From the NCBI GenBank assembly GCA_016928395.1, contig JAFGKV010000211.1:1-20003 (forward strand): a DNA stretch of 20,003 bases. Reading direction: 5' to 3'. Shown piece after piece: positions 7,678-15,478 of the stretch. Positions within the stretch are counted from its first letter, which is position 1, and each line of letters opens with the position of its first letter. This stretch comes from Candidatus Fermentibacterota bacterium. Its GTDB lineage: Bacteria > JAFGKV01. The notes below the pieces were generated by a model. That model saw nothing but the letters and a program-made list of their open reading frames with translations, was not told the DNA's origin and ran no database searches. Made by a program: the position numbers and the translations under genes.

Positions 7678-8895
7678 GTGCCGGTCTACGTAGTGGTGGG
7701 AGCACAGTGGGGGGATGAAGGCAAAGGCAAGGTCTGTGATTTTCTGGCGGGGGCCATGGACCTGGTGGTTCGCTATCAGGGCGGCGCCAACGCGGGCCAT
7801 ACCGTGGTGTTCGATGACAGGAAGATCGTTTTGCACCAGATCCCCAGCGGGATACTCTCTCCCCGCGCCCGGTCTGTCATCGGCAACGGGTGCGTGGTGG
7901 ATCCCGTGATCCTGGCGTCGGAGATTCGAGAACTGGCTGCGGCGGGAGTGCATGTCGGACCGGAGAATCTCATCGTATCGCAGCATGCCCACCTGGTCAC
8001 GCCCCTGCATCGGTTTTTGGATGAGAAGCAGAACGGCGCCATCGGTACCACGGGCCGCGGGATAGGGCCCTGCTACACCGATAAGGCGCAGCGCAGCGGC
8101 ATCCGTCTGGAGAGCCTGATGGATGGTTCATGGAGAGGCCGCATGCGGGAGCATGGGTCACGCCATGAGGATTTCTACCGCGTGGTCTACGGTGTGGGGT
8201 ACATCGATGTCGAGGAGTCTATCAGGGCTTTGGAACCGGCAGTGGCGCTGCTGCAGCCTCTCATCGGCGATACCGCTCAGGTGGTTTGCGATGCCGTGTC
8301 CACGGGCGGCAGTATTCTGTTCGAAGGCGCTCAAGGTACCTTCCTGGACCTCGATCACGGGACCTATCCCTACGTGACATCGTCTACCACAACCGTTGGC
8401 GGCGCCATCAGCGGCGGGGGTGTCTATGTGCATTTTGACCGCCGCATCGCGGTGATGAAGGCCTACGCAACCCGAGTGGGAGAGGGGCCGTTTCCCACCG
8501 AACTTACAGACGAGACTGGCCGAAGACTACGCGAAGTGGGCCGCGAGTATGGCGCTACAACGGGCCGTGCTCGGCGCTGCGGCTGGCTGGACCTGTCCAT
8601 GGGCCGGCGGGCCTGCATGATAAACGGGTTTGACTATGTCGTCCTCACCAAACTTGATTGTCTTTCCGGGCTTCCCGTCCTACGGGCTGCCGTGGGAAGG
8701 GCTTCGGACGGAACGCCCGACTACGTTGACATGGAGGGTTGGGATTCGAGCATTGCCGGCGTCACCTCCTTCCATGAACTGCCCGTTGAGGCCCGGCGCT
8801 ATGTTGCATTCATCGAGGAATACCTGTGCGTGCCGGTGGGTATGATCTCCACCGGGCCGAGCCGTAGTGACATCATCATCAGGAAAGAACCATGA
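7678..8895 (+). CDS. purA: Adenylosuccinate synthetase
   Basis: PurA joins IMP and aspartate using GTP to give adenylosuccinate, the first step of the AMP branch. I chose the GTG at 7678 because the family's N-terminus (PVYVVVGAQWGDEGKGK) begins exactly there and GGGGAGA (7666-7672) lies 5 bases upstream. An open extension back to 7534 only overlaps guaB. Asp13 and His41 (NAGHT) are at the same positions as the catalytic residues in E. coli. EGAQG, the RVGEGPFPTEL loop, GATTGR, the GTP-binding TKLD and the late ISTGP are all present. At 405 aa it is about 25 residues shorter than usual. Much of the loss lies between TKLD and the EGW equivalent of the usual PGW, where about 16 residues are missing. 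All catalytic motifs remain, so I expect an active enzyme. Its stop overlaps the purM ATG by 4 bases. Confidence 0.96.
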   Translation: MPVYVVVGAQWGDEGKGKVCDFLAGAMDLVVRYQGGANAGHTVVFDDRKIVLHQIPSGILSPRARSVIGNGCVVDPVILASEIRELAAAGVHVGPENLIVSQHAHLVTPLHRFLDEKQNGAIGTTGRGIGPCYTDKAQRSGIRLESLMDGSWRGRMREHGSRHEDFYRVVYGVGYIDVEESIRALEPAVALLQPLIGDTAQVVCDAVSTGGSILFEGAQGTFLDLDHGTYPYVTSSTTTVGGAISGGGVYVHFDRRIAVMKAYATRVGEGPFPTELTDETGRRLREVGREYGATTGRARRCGWLDLSMGRRACMINGFDYVVLTKLDCLSGLPVLRAAVGRASDGTPDYVDMEGWDSSIAGVTSFHELPVEARRYVAFIEEYLCVPVGMISTGPSRSDIIIRKEP

Positions 8896-9974
8896 CCGAA
8901 ATCCCCAGTGGTACCGATATCGATTTGGGAAATATGTGTTCCCGCATTGCCTATGACCACGCCGTACGGACCTTCGCCCATCGCGCCGGTAAACCCGGCG
9001 TGGTATGGTCGGGCTTGGACGGAAGCTTCTCCAATATTCTGCGTTTCGGCGATACGCGTATCGGCATCAGTTCGGACGGAATCGGAACCAAAGTGGAAGT
9101 CGCCGAACGGGTCGGATCGTACAGGACCTTGGGTTTCGACCTGATGGCTATGGTGGTGGACGATCTGGTCTCCAACGGCATTCGTCCCACGACCCTTTCC
9201 AATATTCTGGATGTGGATCACCTGGATCCCCAGGTCGTTGATGAGCTCATGAGCGGTCTCTGTGAGGCCGCGGCGGCCGCAGGGGTGACGGTGAGCGGAG
9301 GCGAGATTGCAGAACTGGGAAGCAGAGTCGTGGGGTGGGGTCACAAGATGCACTTCAACTGGTGCGCCACGGGGATTGGGTATCTCCCGGCGGACACCGA
9401 GCCTGTCGACGGTTCCCGCGTCCGGGTCGGTGATGCGGTGATCGCCTTGAAGAGCCGGGGCTTCCGCAGTAATGGGTTCTCGCGGATTCGTTCGATTATG
9501 GAGGGTGTCTTCGGCGCATCATGGCATACCTCATGGTTCGATGAGTCACAAACCTGGGGCGAGGTATTGCTCACTCCTTCCTTTATCTACGCACCATGCG
9601 TGGCTGCCTTGCTGGATGAAGGCCACGCAGTCGTAGGTATCGCTCATGTCACCGGCGGCGGCATCCCAGACAACCTCGCCAGACCTTTGAGAGCCGGCAC
9701 ATTCGGCGCCAGGCTGACAGAGCCGTATCCCCCGCTGCCAGTCATGCGCAAACTCCAGGAGTTGGGGGAGGTTCCCGAGCCCGAGGCATACCGGCTGTGG
9801 AACATGGGGAACGGGATGCTTCTCATCGTCGGTGCGGGGCATTCGCACGCAACGGTGGAACGCATTCGCGCAGCGGGATATGACGCGCGAATCGCGGGGA
9901 CGGTGATTCCAGAACCTGTGATTTCACTGGAGACTGGCGGGCTGTGGCCCCAGACTCTGACATGGCCGGGGTGA
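8892..9974 (+). CDS. purM: Phosphoribosylformylglycinamidine cyclo-ligase (AIR synthetase)
   Basis: PurM closes the imidazole ring, turning FGAM plus ATP into AIR. At 360 aa it is slightly longer than E. coli PurM (345). The nucleotide and dimer motifs are recognisable: SDGIGTK (61-67), a DLVSNG element (91-96), SGGEIAE (135-141), the KSRGFRSNGFSRIR segment and HVTGGGIPDN. It departs from the E. coli type. The FLDYYA motif is replaced by SNILDVDH, and the N-terminus reads SGTDIDLGN instead of AGVDIDAGN. The C-terminal RLWNMGNGMLLIV resembles the FNMG element of known PurM. The ATG overlaps the purA stop (ATGA). The 3' end overlaps the purSL start region, so the two consecutive-step enzymes are translationally coupled. 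The family is sure; it is a divergent subtype. Confidence 0.93.
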   Translation: MTEIPSGTDIDLGNMCSRIAYDHAVRTFAHRAGKPGVVWSGLDGSFSNILRFGDTRIGISSDGIGTKVEVAERVGSYRTLGFDLMAMVVDDLVSNGIRPTTLSNILDVDHLDPQVVDELMSGLCEAAAAAGVTVSGGEIAELGSRVVGWGHKMHFNWCATGIGYLPADTEPVDGSRVRVGDAVIALKSRGFRSNGFSRIRSIMEGVFGASWHTSWFDESQTWGEVLLTPSFIYAPCVAALLDEGHAVVGIAHVTGGGIPDNLARPLRAGTFGARLTEPYPPLPVMRKLQELGEVPEPEAYRLWNMGNGMLLIVGAGHSHATVERIRAAGYDARIAGTVIPEPVISLETGGLWPQTLTWPG

Positions 9975-12900
9975 GTGCGGTGAGATCTGCGAGGTCAGAA
10001 CCCGGGTCCACCACTCAGTTTGTTCAGCTCCTGTGGAAGAATGGCGCTCCCGACGCGACGGCGTCACGACTGGCTAGGGAAGCAATCGGTTATCTGCATT
10101 TGGACACGGGCTCAGTCACATCCAGCAAGGTGTTTGTCTTGGCGCGTCCTCTGGATGACGCCACGCTCAGGTTACTTACCCGGGAAGCCTTGGCTGACAC
10201 CATGGTGCATGAGGTAGGGATCAACGAGCTGTGGCCCGGCCCGGGCTTTGCCTCATTCATCCGGGTTGCCAAGCTTCCGGGGGTAACGGACGATGAAGGG
10301 ATGTCGGCCCAGCGGGCATTGAGTGACCTCTTGAATGCCCAGGTTGACGCCACTCAGTGGATTCATACCGAAGACCTGTTCTACCTGGAGTGTTCTCTGG
10401 CTGACGCTGATCTACTGCGTATCGCGCGGGATGTGGTGGGCAATGAGTTGGTGCACCGGTTTGAAGTCGGTCCTTTGAGTCGGCTAGAACCGCCCGTCTG
10501 CAGCGGGGTGCCTCCAGAGCCGCCGGTGGTGGAGACCGTTCCCTTGGAAGACGATGACGATTGCCTCGAGAAGCTCTCCAAGGAACGGCTGTTGGCGTTG
10601 GACCGTGTTGAGATGCGTGCGATAAGGGATCACTTTTCCGACGCCTTGGTGCAATCCCGCCGCAGGGCCCAAGGGCTTGGGGCAGACCCGACGGACTGTG
10701 AGTTGGAGGTGCTGGCGCAGACCTGGTCTGAACACTGCAAGCACAAGGAGTTCAATGCCCTGATCACGTTTTGTGATGTGGACACCGGCGAGGTGCGCAT
10801 GGTGGACTCTTTGTTCGCCACCTACATCAAAGGTGCCACTGCCGTGGTGCAGGAGCGATTGCGTCTCGCGGGTGCCGGATGGCTACTGAGCGTATTTTCG
10901 GACAATGCCGGGGTCGTACGAATCGATGAAGACCGCGTCTTGGCGTGGAAGGTAGAAACCCACAATTCGCCCTCGGCCCTGGATCCCTACGGCGGAGCCC
11001 TGACGGGTATCGTTGGAGTTAATCGTGATCCCATGGGCACCGGTATCGGAGGGGGCAGATGTCTGTTCAACACCGACGTCCTCTGCTTTGGTGATCCCCG
11101 CCACGAGGGTGCGCTGCTGCCGGGCCAGCTTCATCCGAGGCGGGTAATGGCCGGCGTGGTCAAGGGCATCGAAGACGGCGGCAACAAGTCGGGTATTCCG
11201 ACGGTGAACGGCGCGGTGGTGTTTGATGAACGGTTCGGGGGCAAGCCCCTGGTCTACTGCGGCACCGCCGCGGTGATGCCGGCGTTCTACCAGGGGCGCC
11301 CTTCCTGGGAAAAGCGGGTCGAGCCCGGCGATCGTATCGTGATGGCTGGGGGGCGCGTCGGTCGAGACGGAATCCATGGCGCCACATTCTCATCCCGAGA
11401 GATCGGCGATGACTCACCTCGCTCCGCGGTGCAGATCGGCAGCCCCATCACGCAGAAGAACCTGGCCGACTTCCTGGAGAAGGCTTGCGTCGAAGGCCTG
11501 GTTCGGTGCTGTACCGACAATGGCGCGGGGGGGCTCTCGTCCTCGGTGGGGGAGTTGGCGCGGCTATGCGGCGGTGCGGTGGTCTCTCTGGAGCACGTAC
11601 CCCTCAAGTACCCGGGTTTGGCCCCGTGGGAGATATTTCTTTCCGAATCGCAGGAGCGCATGACGTTGGTGGTGTCGCCGGACCGGTTACCCCGTCTTCT
11701 GGAACTGGCTGGCCGGTTCGAGGTCGAGGCGACGGACATCGGTCGTTTTGAGGCGTCGAACCTCCTGGACGTTCGTCACAAGGACCAGAGGGTTGCGCTA
11801 CTGGATATGGACTTCCTTCACAACGGCGTACCACGCAAACACCTGGAGGCACAGTGGGGCAGCCCACAGCGCAGCGAGTTCAGGCTGCCGCTCATCCCTG
11901 ACTACGGTGACATCCTCCTTACGCTCATGGGCAGTCTCAACATATGCTCTCGCGAAGGCATTGTGCGCCGATACGACCATGAGGTCAAAGGGCGTACCGT
12001 GGTCAAGCCGCTCATGGGCCCCGGCGGCCACGCCCCTCAGGACGCCGCGGTCCTGCGCCTGGGGTTCGATTCCTTCGCGGGCATTGCCGTGTCCAACGGG
12101 ATCATCCCCCGCTACGGTGATATTGACCCGTATCACATGTCGGCAGGGGCATTCGACGAAGCGGTACGCAGCATCATCGCCGTGGGTGGGAGCCTTCCCG
12201 ATTCAGAGAGCGGCGAACCATTCTGGTCGGTCAACGACAATTTCTGTGTTCCAGATTCCGTGTACCATCCTGTCACCAACCCCGACGGGAAAGTCAAGCT
12301 GGGCAAGCTGGTGCGTATGTGTGAGGCATTGTACGACATGGCCGTGTTCTACGGCGTTCCCCTGACCTCGGGCAAAGACAGTATGAAGAACGATCTTGTG
12401 CGTCAGGGCACGAAGATCTCCGTGCCGCCCACGGTGCTCTACTCCGCGGTGGCAGGCCTGCCCGATGTCCGGCTGGCGACCACCAGCGAGTTCAAGAGAC
12501 CGGGCGACCGGATCTATGTGGTGGGAAAGACCTATACTGAGCTGGGAGCCTCCGAGTTTCTGCGTCTCTTCGGGGAGGTGGGCGTCTCCGTGCCCTTGGT
12601 ACGGAAAGAGGACGCCGTCCGGATCTATCACGCCCTGAGCAATGCCCACCGCCACCGGCTCGTGGCATCATGCCACGATGTGAGTGATGGCGGCCTGGCC
12701 GTTGCGCTGGCCGAATCGGCGCTGGGCTCCTGCCTCGGCATCCGTGTCGACATGGAGGCGGTCCAGAGCGATTTGGACGCGGCTTTGTTCGCCGAGTCGC
12801 ACTCGCGCTTCGTGGTGTCGGTGGCGCCGAAGAACTGCCCGATCTTCGAATCCATAATGGATGATGATTGTCAGCTGATAGGGGAGGTGACCGGGTCGAA

Positions 12901-12997
12901 TCGTCTTTTGTTTTCCTGGGGAATTGAGCCCATCATTGATCTGGAGCTGGAAGAGGTGGTCCGCCGATGGCGCAGCGGTCTTGAGGGTTTGATATGA
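9971..12997 (+). CDS. purL: FGAM synthase, fused PurS-PurL type (PurSL)
   Basis: This subunit makes FGAM from FGAR, ATP and ammonia supplied by the PurQ glutaminase encoded next. At about 1008 aa it falls between the 740-aa small PurL and the 1295-aa E. coli enzyme. Residues about 15-165 look like two PurS-like repeats, followed by the linker and SEHCKHKEFN (about 253-262). Two AIR-synthetase-like halves follow, with VETHNSPSALDPYGGALTGI, GGGNKSG-type (DGGNKSGIPTVNG), ITDNGAGG-like CTDNGAGGLSS and SCHDVSDGGLAV. This layout matches the PurSL enzymes of Desulfovibrio and Geobacter. The start is uncertain. GTG 9971 gives the 4-base GTGA overlap with purM typical of this operon. GTG 9944, ATG 9962 and GTG 9980 (behind GGGGTGAG) are alternatives and change only a few residues. 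Its stop overlaps the purQ ATG. Confidence 0.94.
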   Translation: MSAVRSARSEPGSTTQFVQLLWKNGAPDATASRLAREAIGYLHLDTGSVTSSKVFVLARPLDDATLRLLTREALADTMVHEVGINELWPGPGFASFIRVAKLPGVTDDEGMSAQRALSDLLNAQVDATQWIHTEDLFYLECSLADADLLRIARDVVGNELVHRFEVGPLSRLEPPVCSGVPPEPPVVETVPLEDDDDCLEKLSKERLLALDRVEMRAIRDHFSDALVQSRRRAQGLGADPTDCELEVLAQTWSEHCKHKEFNALITFCDVDTGEVRMVDSLFATYIKGATAVVQERLRLAGAGWLLSVFSDNAGVVRIDEDRVLAWKVETHNSPSALDPYGGALTGIVGVNRDPMGTGIGGGRCLFNTDVLCFGDPRHEGALLPGQLHPRRVMAGVVKGIEDGGNKSGIPTVNGAVVFDERFGGKPLVYCGTAAVMPAFYQGRPSWEKRVEPGDRIVMAGGRVGRDGIHGATFSSREIGDDSPRSAVQIGSPITQKNLADFLEKACVEGLVRCCTDNGAGGLSSSVGELARLCGGAVVSLEHVPLKYPGLAPWEIFLSESQERMTLVVSPDRLPRLLELAGRFEVEATDIGRFEASNLLDVRHKDQRVALLDMDFLHNGVPRKHLEAQWGSPQRSEFRLPLIPDYGDILLTLMGSLNICSREGIVRRYDHEVKGRTVVKPLMGPGGHAPQDAAVLRLGFDSFAGIAVSNGIIPRYGDIDPYHMSAGAFDEAVRSIIAVGGSLPDSESGEPFWSVNDNFCVPDSVYHPVTNPDGKVKLGKLVRMCEALYDMAVFYGVPLTSGKDSMKNDLVRQGTKISVPPTVLYSAVAGLPDVRLATTSEFKRPGDRIYVVGKTYTELGASEFLRLFGEVGVSVPLVRKEDAVRIYHALSNAHRHRLVASCHDVSDGGLAVALAESALGSCLGIRVDMEAVQSDLDAALFAESHSRFVVSVAPKNCPIFESIMDDDCQLIGEVTGSNRLLFSWGIEPIIDLELEEVVRRWRSGLEGLI

Positions 12998-13803
12998 GCG
13001 CCCGTGCTCTGGTTCTCACCGGGTTTGGCATCAACTGCGAAGAGGAGACCGCTGCCGCCTTTCGGCTGGCGGGCGCCGAGGCCGATATTGTGCACCTGAA
13101 CGAGATCTTTGACGAGAGCCGTTCGATCAACGAGTTCGATGTGCTGGCTTTGCCGGGAGGTTTCTCCTTCGGCGACGATCTGGGTGCTGGAAAAGCACTG
13201 GCAAACAAGCTGCTGCACAAACGAACCGCTTCCGGTGTGAGATTCCGGGACGAGATCGAGAGATTCTTGGGTGATGGGAAGTTCATCTTGGGCATATGCA
13301 ATGGGTTCCAGATCCTCGTGAAGATGGGGCTCTTGCCCGACACGGCCGGGCGAGGAGAGCAGGAAGTGACACTGACTCTGAACGAGAGGGGCCGATTCGA
13401 GGATCGCTGGTGTCGTTGTGTTGCCTCGATGCCGTGGCGGACCCCGTTTCTTTGGGGCATTTCCGCCATCGAGTTGCCGGTCAGGCATGGCGAGGGTAAG
13501 CTGGTCATTCGCGATGAGGTCGTACGACACGCCATCCTTTCCCAGGGGCTCAACTGCCTGACATACTGCGACGACGCCGGAAGGCCCACAGATGAGTACC
13601 CGCATAACCCGAATGGCTCCCAGCTGGCATGCGCGGGCCTGACCGACAGCTCGGGGCAGATTCTGGGCATGATGCCGCATCCCGAAGCATACTTGTCTGT
13701 CTACAATCACCCAAACTGGGGAAGCGGGACGTTCGACCAAAGCTCTGAGGCAGGGGAGGGCCTGGCCGTCTTTCGCAATATCGTGGAGCACGTGAATCGA
13801 TGA
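12994..13803 (+). CDS. purQ: FGAM synthase glutaminase subunit
   Basis: PurQ is the class I glutamine amidotransferase that releases ammonia from glutamine for PurSL. It has 269 aa, longer than the 227-aa B. subtilis type and similar to the C-terminal domain of large PurL. The catalytic triad is visible: Cys102 in GICNGFQIL, and His229 and Glu231 in MMPHPEAYL. LPGGFSFGDDLGAGKALA (53-70) forms the oxyanion region and resembles the large-PurL version. It begins with ATG overlapping the purSL stop and ends overlapping the purH start (both ATGA), so synthase and glutaminase are coupled for equal production. The purSL/purQ pair looks like an E. coli-style enzyme with its last domain on a separate gene, although PurSL itself groups better with PurS-fused forms. 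Confidence 0.96.
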   Translation: MSARALVLTGFGINCEEETAAAFRLAGAEADIVHLNEIFDESRSINEFDVLALPGGFSFGDDLGAGKALANKLLHKRTASGVRFRDEIERFLGDGKFILGICNGFQILVKMGLLPDTAGRGEQEVTLTLNERGRFEDRWCRCVASMPWRTPFLWGISAIELPVRHGEGKLVIRDEVVRHAILSQGLNCLTYCDDAGRPTDEYPHNPNGSQLACAGLTDSSGQILGMMPHPEAYLSVYNHPNWGSGTFDQSSEAGEGLAVFRNIVEHVNR

Positions 13804-15434
13804 CACAGACCGACCATCGCGACGCGCAGCTTATTCCGATACGTCGGGCACTGCTGAGCGTTGCCGACAAGAGGGGCATTGAGGACCTGGCGCGCTGCCT
13901 GGCATCGTTTGGGTGCGAGCTCATCGCCAGCGGTGGCACCCGCGATCATCTGGCGTCTGCAGGCATTCATTCCACTGATGTCTCAGAGCTCACCGGCAAC
14001 CCCAGTGCCTTCGAGGGCCGCATGAAGACGATCTCCTTCTCCTTGGCCTCGGCGTTGTTGTTCGATCGTGATCGTCACGGTGACGAGGCAGAGAGGCTTG
14101 GGATCGTGCCCGTAGACATGGTGGTGTGCTCGTTCTATCCCTTCGCCGAAGCCCGGGCCCGGGGCCTGCCCCTGGAGGAGCTTGTGGAGTTCATCGACAT
14201 TGGTGGGCCCACCATGGTTCGTGCGGCGGCTAAGAACGCGCGGTACGTGGCGGTGGTGACCGACTGTGCGGACTATCCCCGTCTCCAGGCCGAACTGACT
14301 CAGCATGAAGGGGCGCTGTCGCTGGAGACGCGGCGCGGTCTCATGCGCGAGGCGTTTGCCCTCACGGCGGACTACGATGCCGCCATCAGCACCGCGCTGG
14401 ATGAGAATGCGGGGGCGTCCTCCTTGCGAATCGCAATGGAGCGGGGTCGCCCCGTGCGATACGGCGAGAATCCCCACCAGCGCGCGACAATCTACCGGAT
14501 CCGGGGCGCGACTCATGCGCTGCACGACTGCCCCTTGCTCCACGGCAAGGAACTCTCATACAACAACATGGTGGATCTGCAGCGAGCCTTGGAAGCAGTC
14601 CGCGACCTTCCCCGCCACGGTGTCGCGATCATCAAGCATACCAATCCCTGCGGTCTCGCAGACGCCGAGGATCAGCACCGTGCCTTTGAACTTGCGTGGG
14701 AAGGGGATCCGATTTCCGCCTTCGGCTCGGTGGTGGCCTTTTCGACTCCCCTGAGTCTGGAAACCGCCCAGTTCCTGGAACTGGGCCATCCGGACAAAGC
14801 GAGGCGCAAGTTCATCGAGGTGATCGCAGCTCCAAGGTTTCAGGATGAGGCATTGGTGTACCTGCGCCAACACCGGAACCTCCGGGTGGTGGTGGCCGAC
14901 GCAAAGAGGCTGGATTCCCCCACGGAGATACGGGTTGCCATGAACACGGCTCTACTCCAGGCCACGGACCGTCGGCTGCTGGAGGAACTCACGCCGGTGG
15001 GCGAGTGTAACCGTGACCTGGATCGTCCGCTCATCGAGTTTGGACTGACGGCCGTGCGGCAGCTGGCATCCAATGCCATTGCCGTGGTACACCGGGTGCC
15101 CGATGGGGCCTGCCAGCTGTTGGGCATGGGATGCGGCCAGCCGAACAGAGTCGGCGCCATCGCTCTGGCCCTGACTGCCTGCATGGCGACCCTGGCCCGC
15201 CGGCATCCGGAGCCGGCGGGGTTTGACGCCTTCGTGAGCGAGACACTGGCGTGCGCGGTGCTCACGTCCGATGCCTTCTTCCCCTTCCCAGACAACGTAG
15301 ATGCCTGCGCCAGGGGCGGCATCCCAGTGGTGGTGCAGCCCGGCGGATCCATCCGCGATCCGGAGGTCATCCAAAGGGCGCACGAATGCGGCATCACTAT
15401 GGTATTCTCCGGTCTTCGCCACTTCCGGCACTAG
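13800..15434 (+). CDS. purH: Bifunctional AICAR transformylase/IMP cyclohydrolase
   Basis: PurH carries out the last two steps to IMP: formylation of AICAR by 10-formyl-THF, then ring closure. It has 544 aa (E. coli 529). The N-terminal cyclohydrolase (MGS-like) domain covers about 12-200, with IASGGT, SFYPF (Tyr113) and IDIGGPTMVRAAAKN (Lys145). The transformylase domain holds RYGENPHQ (220-227), the catalytic KHTNPCG (Lys279, His280), NNMVDL and the late SDAFFPFPDNVD. The odd point is the cyclohydrolase loop. The usual GRVKTLHPxxHGGIL is here GRMKTISFSLASALLF (73-88), so the His-Pro and His-Gly-Gly parts are lost while KT stays. The first gap in the operon since guaB, 44 bases, follows before purCE. 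Transformylase activity is very likely; cyclohydrolase activity is likely but would use an altered loop. Confidence 0.95.
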   Translation: MTQTDHRDAQLIPIRRALLSVADKRGIEDLARCLASFGCELIASGGTRDHLASAGIHSTDVSELTGNPSAFEGRMKTISFSLASALLFDRDRHGDEAERLGIVPVDMVVCSFYPFAEARARGLPLEELVEFIDIGGPTMVRAAAKNARYVAVVTDCADYPRLQAELTQHEGALSLETRRGLMREAFALTADYDAAISTALDENAGASSLRIAMERGRPVRYGENPHQRATIYRIRGATHALHDCPLLHGKELSYNNMVDLQRALEAVRDLPRHGVAIIKHTNPCGLADAEDQHRAFELAWEGDPISAFGSVVAFSTPLSLETAQFLELGHPDKARRKFIEVIAAPRFQDEALVYLRQHRNLRVVVADAKRLDSPTEIRVAMNTALLQATDRRLLEELTPVGECNRDLDRPLIEFGLTAVRQLASNAIAVVHRVPDGACQLLGMGCGQPNRVGAIALALTACMATLARRHPEPAGFDAFVSETLACAVLTSDAFFPFPDNVDACARGGIPVVVQPGGSIRDPEVIQRAHECGITMVFSGLRHFRH

Positions 15435-15478
15435 GCTCTCCAATGAACACACAGGCGTCTTTCCCGGCGAGGTAGGTC

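Noticed and set aside
15443-15475. Ten-codon open frame between purH and purCE that might be a leader peptide
   Set aside because: No repeated regulatory codons, no clear ribosome-binding site and no attenuator-like stems in the 44-base gap.
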